12,268 nucleotides of DNA from Trueperaceae bacterium (GCA_007128755.1 SKWV01000019.1:1-12268); one strand, 5' to 3'; positions 1 through 7,144 are shown, counted from the stretch's first letter. Program-made: numbers and translations. The notes: a model not told the origin generated them from the letters alone.

Positions 1-870
1 GCCGGCGCGGTCGCCGTGGTCGCGACGCTCCGGCGCCAGCTGCGCCCGTGGCGTGGTGCGACCGTCGTGCTGGTCGCCGCGGCCGTGAGCGTCGCGACCC
101 CGCCGCCGTTCGGTACGCCCGAGCTCATCGTGCTCGACGTCGGCCAGGGCGACGCCGTGGTCGTGCGCCTGGGCGGCGGTCAGGCGGTGCTGGTCGACGG
201 GGGCGGGACGCCCTGGGGCGACTACGACGTCGGGGCGCGGGTGGTGGTGCCGGCGCTGCGCGCGGTGGGGGTGCGCGCCTTGGCCGTCGTGATCGCCACG
301 CACGCCGACCTCGACCACATCCAGGGCCTGGTCGCCGTGGTCGGCGCGCTACCCGTCGGCGAGCTCTGGATCGGCCACCGCGAGGACGAGCGGCCGGTGT
401 TCCGCGACCTGATGACGGCGGCCGCCCTGCACGGCGTGCGGGTGCGCGAGGTGCGGCGTGGCGAGTCGGCCGACCTGGGGCGGGTACGGCTCGACGTCGT
501 GCACCCGGTGGCCGAGCCGCTCGGCGTCTCGAACGACGACTCGGTGGTCGTGGTGGTGCGGGTCGACGACGCTCCCTGGGCGCTGCTGGCCGGCGACGTC
601 TCGGCGATGGTGGAGGCCGAGCTCCCGATCCCGAACGTGCCGGTGCTGCTGGCGCCGCATCACGGCTCGCGCACCAGCACGTCCGAGCCCTTGCTGCGCG
701 CCGCCCGGCCGCGGCTGGCGCTCGTGTCGGCGGGCCAGAACCGCTTCGGCCATCCGGATCCGAGCGTCTTGGACCGCCTCGACCGGCACGGCGTCGTGAT
801 CCGCACCACCCGCGACGAGGGGGCCCTGCGCGTGCCCTATCCACCTCCTCGGGCGGCGCTCCCCGAGTAA
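1..870 (+). CDS. comEC: ComEC/Rec2 family DNA-uptake protein, C-terminal metallo-hydrolase domain (5' truncated)
   Basis: The reading frame is open from base 1, so the gene starts upstream and only its last ~289 codons are visible; the stop is TAA at 868-870. ComEC forms the inner-membrane channel that takes up single-stranded transforming DNA, and its C-terminal metallo-beta-lactamase-like domain is thought to degrade the non-transported strand. Numbering from the GTG at base 16: a hydrophobic stretch at 16-27 (probably the last membrane segment), then the domain opening LDVGQGDAVVV (40-50), a metal-binding HADLDH (96-101), SNDDS (172-176), LAGDVS (192-196) and APHHGS (213-218), ending with NRFGHP near 242-247. 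This order is the standard ComEC C-terminus. The membrane competence domain cannot be inspected. The holA gene lies just downstream, a neighbourhood also seen in Bacillus, but here a kinase gene is placed between them. Confidence 0.93.
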   Translation, partial: AGAVAVVATLRRQLRPWRGATVVLVAAAVSVATPPPFGTPELIVLDVGQGDAVVVRLGGGQAVLVDGGGTPWGDYDVGARVVVPALRAVGVRALAVVIATHADLDHIQGLVAVVGALPVGELWIGHREDERPVFRDLMTAAALHGVRVREVRRGESADLGRVRLDVVHPVAEPLGVSNDDSVVVVVRVDDAPWALLAGDVSAMVEAELPIPNVPVLLAPHHGSRTSTSEPLLRAARPRLALVSAGQNRFGHPDPSVLDRLDRHGVVIRTTRDEGALRVPYPPPRAALPE

Positions 871-893
871 GAACCGCGTGCACGTGCTTGTGC

Positions 894-899
894 TAGCGT
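894..899 (+). promoter_or_regulatory. -10 box TAGCGT, leaderless promoter of the kinase gene
   Basis: TAGCGT matches TANNNT and ends 6 nt before the GTG at 906, so the predicted transcription start falls on or beside the start codon. No Shine-Dalgarno sequence is present. No convincing -35 element is seen. A GCACGTGC palindrome lies just upstream at 880-887 and could be an operator or chance. Confidence 0.6.
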
Positions 900-905
900 G
901 ACGAC

Positions 906-1655
906 GTGCTGGAAAGCGTCCGTGTGCTGTCGCAGCAGGGCCTCGTCCGGGTGGAGTTGGCGAAGTGGGACGACCGACTCGTGGTCGTCAAGCGCCTGTC
1001 CGGCTTCTCGCCGGAGGCGACGCGTCGCCTCGAACGCGAGGCCGACGTGGTGCGCAAGCTCGACCACGAGAACATCGTGGCGCTGCTCGCCACGGTGGAC
1101 GGCGACCTCATCTACGCCTACGCGCCCGGCATGAACCTCGCGCAGGCGCTCGAGCGCGGGCCGCTGCCCGTGAGCCGCTCGCTCAAGATCCTCCGAGACA
1201 TCCTGCGCGCGCTGGAGCATGCCCATGCCCTGGGCGTGATCCACTGCGACGTCAAACCGTCGAACGTGCTCATCCGCGGCGAACGCGCGTTGCTGACGGA
1301 CTTCGGCTTCGCCAAGGACCTCGCGCTCACCGCCATCACCGGCGATCAGCAGCTGCTCGGCACACCGAACTACATGGCGCCCGAGCAGTTCCAGGGCGTC
1401 CGGACGGACTCGCGCTCCGACCTCTACGCGACGGGCGCCGTGCTCTACCACATGCTGACGGGCGCGCCGCCGTACGGGAACCAGGTGCTCCGCGTCCTCA
1501 CCGGCGACGACCGCGTCCCCCTCGAGCCGCTGCCGAGCGCGGCGGCGTGGCTCATGCCGGTGGTGCAGCGTGCCCTGCAGCGCGACCCCGAACGGCGCTT
1601 CGCCGACGCGCGCGAGATGCTGGACGCCCTGCACCTCGTGCCGGCCGGCGTCTGA
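906..1655 (+). CDS. Small soluble Hanks-type serine/threonine protein kinase, non-RD type
   Basis: Encodes 249 aa, little more than a bare kinase domain with no membrane segment, so it probably acts in the cytoplasm. Visible motifs: ATP-binding lysine in VVVKRL (K29), the alpha-C glutamate in READVV (about E44), catalytic loop HCDVKPSN (113-120, D115, K117, N120), DFG at 132-134, GTPNYMAPE (152-160), and SDLYATG (171-177). The catalytic loop reads HCD rather than HRD, so it is a non-RD kinase, a class usually active without activation-loop phosphorylation. The first 25 residues lack a recognisable GxGxxG glycine loop. The GTG start is the first possible one, because TAG at 894-896 closes the frame upstream. 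Substrate unknown. It lies between comEC and holA, with a strong hairpin after its stop, and is probably transcribed alone. It could regulate DNA uptake, but that is only suggested by position. Confidence 0.9.
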   Translation: MLESVRVLSQQGLVRVELAKWDDRLVVVKRLSGFSPEATRRLEREADVVRKLDHENIVALLATVDGDLIYAYAPGMNLAQALERGPLPVSRSLKILRDILRALEHAHALGVIHCDVKPSNVLIRGERALLTDFGFAKDLALTAITGDQQLLGTPNYMAPEQFQGVRTDSRSDLYATGAVLYHMLTGAPPYGNQVLRVLTGDDRVPLEPLPSAAAWLMPVVQRALQRDPERRFADAREMLDALHLVPAGV

Positions 1656-1660
1656 CGAAG

Positions 1661-1678
1661 GCGGGCCGAGCGGCCCGC
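1661..1678 (+). terminator. GC-rich hairpin after the kinase gene
   Basis: GCGGGCC (1661-1667) and GGCCCGC (1672-1678) form a perfect 7-bp stem around the tetraloop GAGC, starting 6 nt after the kinase stop. There is no T-tract, so it is either a U-less terminator or an mRNA 3'-end stabiliser. Its position argues that the kinase and holA are separate transcription units. Confidence 0.5.
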
Positions 1679-1730
1679 GCGCGTCGACCCCACTCGTCCG
1701 CACGCTCCCTCGACTCCCCGGCCGCGCTGG

Positions 1731-1736
1731 TAGCAT
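1731..1736 (+). promoter_or_regulatory. -10 box TAGCAT, leaderless promoter of holA
   Basis: TAGCAT fits TANNNT and ends 5 nt before the ATG at 1742. No Shine-Dalgarno sequence is seen between the preceding hairpin and the start. Transcription is predicted to begin at the A of the ATG. Confidence 0.6.
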
Positions 1737-1741
1737 CGACC

Positions 1742-2707
1742 ATGGTGCGGATCTACAGCGGCGATCTCTTCCTGGCCGGCCGGGCGTTCCGCGGGGCGGT
1801 CGCGGGCGCGATCGCCGAAGGCCACGACGTCCGCCGGCTCGGGGAAGGCGCCGACGCCGGCGCGATCCGCGACGCGCTCTCGCAGGGGGGGCTGTTCGGA
1901 CCGTCGACGGTCGCCGTCGACCTCGACGAGGCGTTCCTGGGCGGCGGCGCGGCCGCGACGGCTCCCCGCAACGCTGCCATCGACGTGCTGGCGACGGCGG
2001 CACCGGGCGCGAGCCTCATCGTCCTCGACAGCGCCGCCACACCGGCGCGCCAGAAGCGCTACCGGGGGTTCGGCGAGCTCGAGCACCTGCCGACGCCGCG
2101 CTACGGCCAGTTGCTGCGGTGGGTGCAGGCCGAGGCGCGGGACCAGGGCCTCGAGACGAGCGGCGACGTCGCCGGCACGCTCGTCGACCTGTTCGGCGAG
2201 GACCTCGCCGCCATCGCGAGCGAGATGACGAAGCTGCGCGCCCTCGGGACGCGGCTCGATCCCGAGCGCGTCCGCGCGATCGCCAACCGACCCGCCTCGC
2301 GCTCCGCCTTCGACCTCGTCGACGCCATCGTGGCCGGTGACGCCGGCTCCGCATTGCGCGTGGCGCGCGGCCTGCTCGACGCCGGCGAGGCGCCCGTGCG
2401 CGTCATGGCCGCGCTCGGCTGGCAGCTCGATCTCATCGCTGGCTGCGTCGCGCTCGAGGAGGCAGGTGGCCTCGGCGTCGATGGCACCGCCAAGGCGCTC
2501 AAGTCGAGCCCCTACCCCACCCGCAAGGCGCTGGCGGTGGCGGCCCGTCTGGACGAGCGCGCCCTGCGGGCCTTGGTCGCGACGTTCGTCGCCGCCGACG
2601 AGCGCATGAAGGGCGGCGGCGACCCCGCGTGGCACCTCGAGGCCTGCGTGCTGTCGCTGGCGAACGCCCTCGGGCGCGCGCCCGTCTCGGCCGGCCGCGG
2701 CGCCTGA
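1742..2707 (+). CDS. holA: DNA polymerase III subunit delta (clamp-loader wrench)
   Basis: Encodes 321 aa, typical for HolA. Delta opens the beta sliding clamp as part of the clamp-loader complex, making it an essential replication protein. Family features: N-terminal MVRIYSGDLF, a degenerate AAA+ section with SLIVLDSAAT (91-100) and no Walker A; the helical-domain signature FGEDLAAIASEMTKL (151-165), followed by SRSAFDLVDAIVAGD (186-200), SSPYPTRKAL (255-264), and the C-terminal DERMKGGGDPAWHLEACVLS (286-305). The frame is open upstream to 965, but that part is a shadow of the kinase; the ATG at 1742 matches the family N-terminus and follows a TANNNT box. A GTG immediately after the ATG could serve as an alternative start. 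The stop codon forms the loop of a 12-bp hairpin. Nearness to comEC is a neighbourhood conserved in several phyla. Confidence 0.92.
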   Translation: MVRIYSGDLFLAGRAFRGAVAGAIAEGHDVRRLGEGADAGAIRDALSQGGLFGPSTVAVDLDEAFLGGGAAATAPRNAAIDVLATAAPGASLIVLDSAATPARQKRYRGFGELEHLPTPRYGQLLRWVQAEARDQGLETSGDVAGTLVDLFGEDLAAIASEMTKLRALGTRLDPERVRAIANRPASRSAFDLVDAIVAGDAGSALRVARGLLDAGEAPVRVMAALGWQLDLIAGCVALEEAGGLGVDGTAKALKSSPYPTRKALAVAARLDERALRALVATFVAADERMKGGGDPAWHLEACVLSLANALGRAPVSAGRGA

Positions 2708-2719
2708 GGCGCCGCGGCC
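2693..2719 (+). terminator. Perfect 12-bp hairpin with the holA stop codon as its loop
   Basis: Left arm GGCCGCGGCGCC (2693-2704) and right arm GGCGCCGCGGCC (2708-2719) are exact reverse complements. The three bases between them are the TGA stop of holA. The stem is all G:C and no T-tract follows. It may work as a terminator, an mRNA 3'-end protector, or both; being symmetric it would fold from either strand. Confidence 0.6.
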
Positions 2720-2751
2720 ACGGACGCCCCGAGCGTCGTGAGCGGCGATGG

Positions 2752-2757
2752 TACGCT
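2752..2757 (+). promoter_or_regulatory. -10 box TACGCT, leaderless promoter of meaB
   Basis: TACGCT fits TANNNT and ends 6 nt before the ATG at 2764. There is no Shine-Dalgarno sequence, and the box lies 33 nt after the holA hairpin. This box helps choose ATG 2764 over upstream in-frame starts. Confidence 0.6.
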
Positions 2758-2763
2758 CGCGCG

Positions 2764-3762
2764 ATGAGTCTGGAAGAGCGTCTGCTCGCCGGCGACGAGC
2801 GCGCCTTGGCGCGCGCCATCACCCTGGTGGAGTCGGGTGCCCCGCACGGCAAGGACCTGCTGCGGCGGGTGCGGCGAGAGGGGCCGCTCGCGTCGAGCGT
2901 CCGTGTGGTCGGCGTGACCGGCGCCCCGGGATCGGGGAAGAGCACGTTGGTCGATCGGCTCGTCGAGGCCTCGCGGCGCCGGGATCGGCGCGTCGGCGTC
3001 GTGGCCGTCGATCCCAGCAGCCCGTTCACGGGCGGTGCGATCCTGGGCGACCGCGTCCGCATGACGCGCTGGCACGCCGACCCCGGCGTGTTCATCCGCT
3101 CGATGGCGGCCCGCGGTCACTTGGGCGGCCTCGCCGCGGCCACGCTGCAGGTGGTGGCCCTGCTCGACGCCCATGGGTTCGACGACGTGATCATCGAGAC
3201 CGTCGGTGTCGGGCAGGGCGAGGTCGAGATCGTGGGCGTGGCCGACTGCACGCTGGTCGTGCTCACGCCCGGTCAGGGCGACGGCGTCCAGGCGGTCAAG
3301 GCCGGCGTGATGGAGATCGCCGACGTGTTCGTCGTCAACAAGGCGGATCACGACGGCGCCGCGCGGCTGGTCCGCGACGTGCGCGCCATGCTCGATCTCG
3401 CCGCTCCCGGTCCCGGCGCCTTCTTGCCGCCGATCGTCGAGACGGTGGCGAGCGAGGGGCGCGGTGTGGACGAGCTGGTGGTCGCCATCGACGCGCATCT
3501 CGCCCGCCTCGAGGCCGGTGACGGCCTGGCGGCGAAGCGCCGCGGGCGGGCTCGGCACGAGGTCGCCGCGCTCGTCTCGGGCGCGCTGGCTCGGCTCGTG
3601 CGCGCGCTGCCGGACGACGAGATGGACGCGGTCGCCGCCGGGCGAAGCACGCCCGAGACGGCCGCCGAACGGTTGATCGACCGGCTCGCGGCGCGCTCGG
3701 AGCCCGCAGGCGTCACCCTCTTCGAGGGGCAGCCCGACGACGCCGACGGTGCCAGCCGCTAG
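2764..3762 (+). CDS. meaB: MeaB/ArgK-family G3E GTPase, chaperone of B12-dependent acyl-CoA mutases
   Basis: Encodes 332 aa, the usual length. MeaB uses GTP to gate cobalamin loading into, and protect, methylmalonyl-CoA-type mutases in the cytoplasm. Motifs: P-loop GAPGSGKS (53-60), the signature DPSSPFTGGAILGDRVRM (83-100), ETVGVGQ (145-151, the Walker B/switch region), LVVLTPGQGDGVQA (164-177) and the guanine-specificity motif NKAD (192-195). The C-terminal helical tail after ~260 corresponds to the dimerisation part of the family. The frame is open upstream to 2629, but that would run through the holA end; ATG 2764 fits the family N-terminus and follows a TANNNT box. No mutase gene is in the window, so its partner enzyme must be encoded elsewhere. 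Its TAG stop is also the start of the -10 box of coaD. Confidence 0.93.
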   Translation: MSLEERLLAGDERALARAITLVESGAPHGKDLLRRVRREGPLASSVRVVGVTGAPGSGKSTLVDRLVEASRRRDRRVGVVAVDPSSPFTGGAILGDRVRMTRWHADPGVFIRSMAARGHLGGLAAATLQVVALLDAHGFDDVIIETVGVGQGEVEIVGVADCTLVVLTPGQGDGVQAVKAGVMEIADVFVVNKADHDGAARLVRDVRAMLDLAAPGPGAFLPPIVETVASEGRGVDELVVAIDAHLARLEAGDGLAAKRRGRARHEVAALVSGALARLVRALPDDEMDAVAAGRSTPETAAERLIDRLAARSEPAGVTLFEGQPDDADGASR

Positions 3763-3765
3763 ACT
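3760..3765 (+). promoter_or_regulatory. -10 box TAGACT, leaderless promoter of coaD, overlapping the meaB stop
   Basis: TAGACT fits TANNNT and ends 7 nt before the ATG at 3773. Its first three bases are the meaB stop codon. The same hexamer recurs at the same place before the dehydrogenase gene at 11796. Confidence 0.6.
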
Positions 3766-3772
3766 GGGCCCG

Positions 3773-4372
3773 ATGGTCCACGCCGTCTACCCAGGCTCGT
3801 TCGATCCGCTCCACAACGGCCACGTCGACGTGATCCGCCGCGCCAGCCGCTTGTTCGACCGGCTCACCGTCGCCATCCTCCACAACCCGCTCAAGTCCAG
3901 CGCGCTCTTCGGCATCGACGACCGGCTGGCGATGGTGCGGGAGTCGACGAGGGGCATGGCCAACGTCGACGCCGACGCCTTCGAGGGCCTCCTGGTGGAC
4001 TACATGCGCTCGCGCGGCGCGAGCGTGATCGTCAAGGGGTTGCGGGTCATCTCCGACTTCGAGTACGAGCTCCAGATGGCGCACCTGAACCGGCAGATGA
4101 ACCCCGACGTCGAGACGCTGTTCGTGATGACCGCGACGCGCTGGTCCTTCGTGTCGAGCACGCGCGTGAAGGAGATCGCGAAGTACGGCGCCGACGTGGC
4201 CAAGCTCGTGCCGCCCGCCACGCAGCGGCGGATCGTGGACCGCTTCGGAGCGGCGGCCATCCGCCGCGACGACGCGCTGCGCGTGGGCGACGCGGAGGGC
4301 GACGGCGAGGGCGACGCGGCCGACGAGGACGAACGACCCGTCGGCGTCGGGGAGGGCGACGTTCGGAGCTGA
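3773..4372 (+). CDS. coaD: Pantetheine-phosphate adenylyltransferase with acidic C-terminal tail
   Basis: Encodes 199 aa; catalyses ATP + 4'-phosphopantetheine to dephospho-CoA + PPi, the penultimate step of coenzyme A synthesis, in the cytoplasm. Core motifs are intact: YPGSFDPLHNGHVDV (6-20) with the nucleotidyltransferase HxGH-type element (H14, H17), VKGLR (87-91), DFEYELQMAHLNRQ (95-108) and the ATP-binding SSTRVKEIA (128-136). Family members are usually ~160 aa; the last ~35 residues here (about 165-199) are an Asp/Glu/Gly/Ala-rich tail with repeated EGD units and no obvious fold. The start is ATG 3773: an upstream in-frame GTG at 3749 lies inside meaB and would add residues the family lacks. 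The intergenic gap after meaB is only 10 nt, but the gene appears to have its own promoter. Confidence 0.96.
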   Translation: MVHAVYPGSFDPLHNGHVDVIRRASRLFDRLTVAILHNPLKSSALFGIDDRLAMVRESTRGMANVDADAFEGLLVDYMRSRGASVIVKGLRVISDFEYELQMAHLNRQMNPDVETLFVMTATRWSFVSSTRVKEIAKYGADVAKLVPPATQRRIVDRFGAAAIRRDDALRVGDAEGDGEGDAADEDERPVGVGEGDVRS

Positions 4373-4382
4373 GCGCGCCACG

Positions 4383-4388
4383 TATACT
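4383..4388 (+). promoter_or_regulatory. -10 box TATACT of the leadered hslO promoter
   Basis: TATACT is close to the TATAAT consensus and lies 44 nt before the ATG at 4433. The predicted transcript starts near 4395, giving a ~38-nt 5' leader that contains a GC stem (4394-4401 with 4413-4420, eight pairs including one G:U) directly followed by a Shine-Dalgarno sequence. Confidence 0.6.
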
Positions 4389-4423
4389 CGCGGGCGCGCG
4401 CCGCCGACGTGCGTGCGCGCGAG

Positions 4424-4427
4424 AGGA
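4424..4427 (+). promoter_or_regulatory. Ribosome binding site of hslO
   Basis: AGGA within GAGAGGA lies 5 nt before the ATG at 4433. It decides the start against the in-frame GTG at 4409. It is one of only two clear Shine-Dalgarno sites in the window. Confidence 0.65.
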
Positions 4428-4432
4428 ACACC

Positions 4433-5428
4433 ATGTCGTATCTCCTACGGGGCATCGCCGCGGGCGGAACCGTCCGCGTGATCGCTGCCGACACGACGCA
4501 ACTCGTCAAGGACGCCCTCGATCGTCACGGCGCCAGCCCCACGGCCGGCGCCGCGCTCGGACGGACGCTCACCGGAGCCATCCTGCTCTCGCACGTCCTG
4601 CTCAAGGACCATCGTGATCGCGTCACGCTCAAGCTCGATGGCGGCGGTCCGCTCGGCGGCGTGATCGCCGACGCGGGGCTCGACGGCAACGTCCGGGGCT
4701 ACGCCAAGGCCCCCCACACCGAGCTGCCCCTCCGGCCTGACGGCAAGCTCGACGTCGGCCGCGCCGTCGGCCGCGCGGGCGACATCGAGGTCATCCGCTC
4801 GCAGGCGCCGTACGGCGACCAGTACGCCTCGTCCGTGCGGCTCGTGTCGGGCGAGGTCGCCGAGGACGTCGCCGCGTTCCTCGTGGAGTCCGAGCAGGTA
4901 CCGTCGGCCGTCCTGCTGGGTGTCTCGTTCGGTCCCGGACGCGCGCCGCCGGTGCGGTCGGCGGGCGGCATCGTGCTGCAGCCCCTGCCGGGCGCCGATC
5001 CGGCCGCCGTCACGTTGCTCGAGGCGAACGTGCGCGCCTTCGGGCAGCTCACCGACGTCCTGCATCAGGGCTCGCTGCTCGAGGCGATGGAGGAGCTCAC
5101 CTGGGGGCTCGACCTGGAGCTGCTCACGCGCGACGCGTTGCCGCTCGCCTTCCGGTGCCGCTGCAGCGACGAGAAGGCCCTCGAGGCGCTGGCGTACTTC
5201 ACCCCCGATGAGCGCGAGCGCATGATCACCGAGGACGGCGGTGCCGAGGTGGTCTGTCATTGGTGCGGTCAGCGCCGCTGGATCGACCCGGAGCCGATCC
5301 GCGAACTGGTGCGTCCCGAGGTCCGCTGCCCCGACTGCGACGCGCTCTGGTATCGCGAAGGCGTGACGACGATGGTGCGCGACGGCGAGCGCTGCGCCTG
5401 CGGGCGCACGCTCGCGCTGCCCTCGTGA
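4433..5428 (+). CDS. hslO: Hsp33 redox-regulated chaperone with an additional C-terminal cysteine cluster
   Basis: Encodes 331 aa; Hsp33 is a cytoplasmic holdase switched on by oxidation, which releases zinc from four conserved cysteines and unfolds a linker. The N-terminal domain is typical: TLTGAILLSHVLLKD (45-59), LDGGGPLGGVIADA (68-81), GNVRGY (85-90), GDQYASSVRLVSGEVAEDVA (128-147) and SEQVPSAVLLGVSF (153-166). The redox switch is complete, with C242-x-C244 and C275-x-x-C278. Most Hsp33 proteins end shortly after this at about 290-300 aa. This one continues with C299-x-x-C302 and C321-x-C323, which look like a second zinc-ribbon-type site. The start is fixed by the Shine-Dalgarno sequence. 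The gene is followed after 28 nt by an exporter gene, probably on the same transcript. Confidence 0.95.
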   Translation: MSYLLRGIAAGGTVRVIAADTTQLVKDALDRHGASPTAGAALGRTLTGAILLSHVLLKDHRDRVTLKLDGGGPLGGVIADAGLDGNVRGYAKAPHTELPLRPDGKLDVGRAVGRAGDIEVIRSQAPYGDQYASSVRLVSGEVAEDVAAFLVESEQVPSAVLLGVSFGPGRAPPVRSAGGIVLQPLPGADPAAVTLLEANVRAFGQLTDVLHQGSLLEAMEELTWGLDLELLTRDALPLAFRCRCSDEKALEALAYFTPDERERMITEDGGAEVVCHWCGQRRWIDPEPIRELVRPEVRCPDCDALWYREGVTTMVRDGERCACGRTLALPS

Positions 5429-5456
5429 CCATCGGCCGGCGGGACGGTCTCGTGAC

Positions 5457-6383
5457 GTGACCGCCGGCACGGTCGCGGCGGTCGGTGTGCTGGTGCTGCT
5501 GTGGGCATCGGCGTTCCCGATCATCAAGATCGGCCTCGAGGACCTGTCGGCGCCCCACCTCACCCTGCTGCGCCACCTGGTCGCGTCGGCGGCGTTCGTC
5601 GTCTTCCTCATCGCCCTGCGCCGCCGGCCATGGCCGGCGTGGCGGGACTGGCCCGCGCTCATCGGGCTCGGCGTGACGGGGATCTTCGTCTACCACCTCG
5701 CGCTCAACACGGGCGAGCTGCGCGTGTCGGCCGGCGCCACCAGCCTGATCATCGCGACGGCGCCGCTCCTGACCGCCATCGTGGCGACGGCGCTGCGTCG
5801 CGACCGGCTCACGGCGCTCGGCTGGGCGGGCTCGCTGCTCGGGTTCGGCGGCGTGGCCCTCATCGTGATCGGCGACGCGGCCGCGCACGGCGGCGCGGCG
5901 CTCGGCCTCGTGCTCGACCCGTACGCCGGGCTGATCCTGCTCGCGGCGCTCGCGACCGCCCTCTTCGCCGTGCTGCAGCGGCCGCTCCTCGAGCGCTACC
6001 GGCCCATCGAGCTGATGGCGTACGTCACCTGGGGCGGGACCGTGCCGATGCTGCTCTTCCTGCCCGGCCTGGCCGAGGCCGTGGTGGGCGCCTGGCCGCG
6101 ATCGGCGCTCGCCGCGCTGCACCTGGGCGTGTTCCCGTCGGCGATCGCCTACACGCTCTTCGCCGTCGCGCTGTCGCGTGCCCCCGCGACCCTGGTGACG
6201 ACGTACCTGTACCTGATCCCGATCGTGGCGCTGCTGCTGTCGTGGTGGTGGCTCGGCGAGGTGCCGACGGTCCTCACGGTGGTCGGCGGCGCGGTGGTGG
6301 TGGTGTCGTTGGTCGTCGTGCGCCACGCCAAGCGGCGCGATGCGGCCCGCGTGCTCGCGGCGCCGCGCCCGGTGGGTGACTGA
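5457..6383 (+). CDS. EamA/DMT-superfamily membrane transporter (RhaT/YdcZ-like exporter)
   Basis: Encodes 308 aa of largely hydrophobic sequence, consistent with ten transmembrane helices arranged as two EamA repeats (about residues 4-138 and 152-290), in the inner membrane. Family-like features are LLWASAFPIIKIGLEDL (14-30), LRHLVASAAFVV in the second helix, TSLIIATAPLLTAIVATAL (95-113) in the first repeat and the matching ATLVTTYLYLIPIVALLLSW (244-263) in the second; it ends in a basic cytoplasmic tail, RHAKRRD. Substrates of this family vary widely (amino acids, nucleotides, metabolites), so none is assigned. The GTG at 5457 places the first helix immediately after the start. No TANNNT box or Shine-Dalgarno sequence is seen upstream, so it is likely cotranscribed with hslO, whose stop is 28 nt away. 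The 3' end faces plsY. Confidence 0.9.
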   Translation: MTAGTVAAVGVLVLLWASAFPIIKIGLEDLSAPHLTLLRHLVASAAFVVFLIALRRRPWPAWRDWPALIGLGVTGIFVYHLALNTGELRVSAGATSLIIATAPLLTAIVATALRRDRLTALGWAGSLLGFGGVALIVIGDAAAHGGAALGLVLDPYAGLILLAALATALFAVLQRPLLERYRPIELMAYVTWGGTVPMLLFLPGLAEAVVGAWPRSALAALHLGVFPSAIAYTLFAVALSRAPATLVTTYLYLIPIVALLLSWWWLGEVPTVLTVVGGAVVVVSLVVVRHAKRRDAARVLAAPRPVGD

Positions 6384-6390
6384 GCCGCCT

Positions 6391-6403
6391 GCGCGACGTG
6401 CGC
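6391..6403. terminator. Weak inverted repeat between the convergent exporter and plsY genes
   Basis: GCGC (6391-6394), loop GACGT, GCGC (6400-6403) lies within the 31-bp gap between two converging genes. It is short and has no T-tract; it is listed only as a possible bidirectional termination element. Confidence 0.2.
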
Positions 6404-6414
6404 GGCGCCGTCGC

Positions 6415-7134
<720 letters not shown>

Positions 7135-7140
7135 GGGGGA

Positions 7141-7144
7141 CTCC
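7141..7144 (-). promoter_or_regulatory. Ribosome binding site of plsY
   Basis: On the minus strand GGAG lies 6 nt before the ATG at 7134. It selects this start over the longer open frame and is the second clear Shine-Dalgarno site in the window. Confidence 0.6.

Noticed and set aside
965..1741. N-terminal extension of holA through the kinase gene
   Set aside because: The frame is open only by chance; the peptide is Arg/Ala-rich, and the family N-terminus begins at ATG 1742.
2512..3558. 348-codon minus-strand frame over holA and meaB
   Set aside because: It is antisense to two well-supported genes and has no recognisable motif.
3749..3772. Upstream in-frame start for coaD
   Set aside because: It overlaps the meaB end and would precede the predicted promoter box; the conserved CoaD N-terminus starts at 3773.
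4409..4432. GTG start for hslO eight codons upstream
   Set aside because: The Shine-Dalgarno sequence sits 5 nt before the ATG at 4433, and the family N-terminus begins there.
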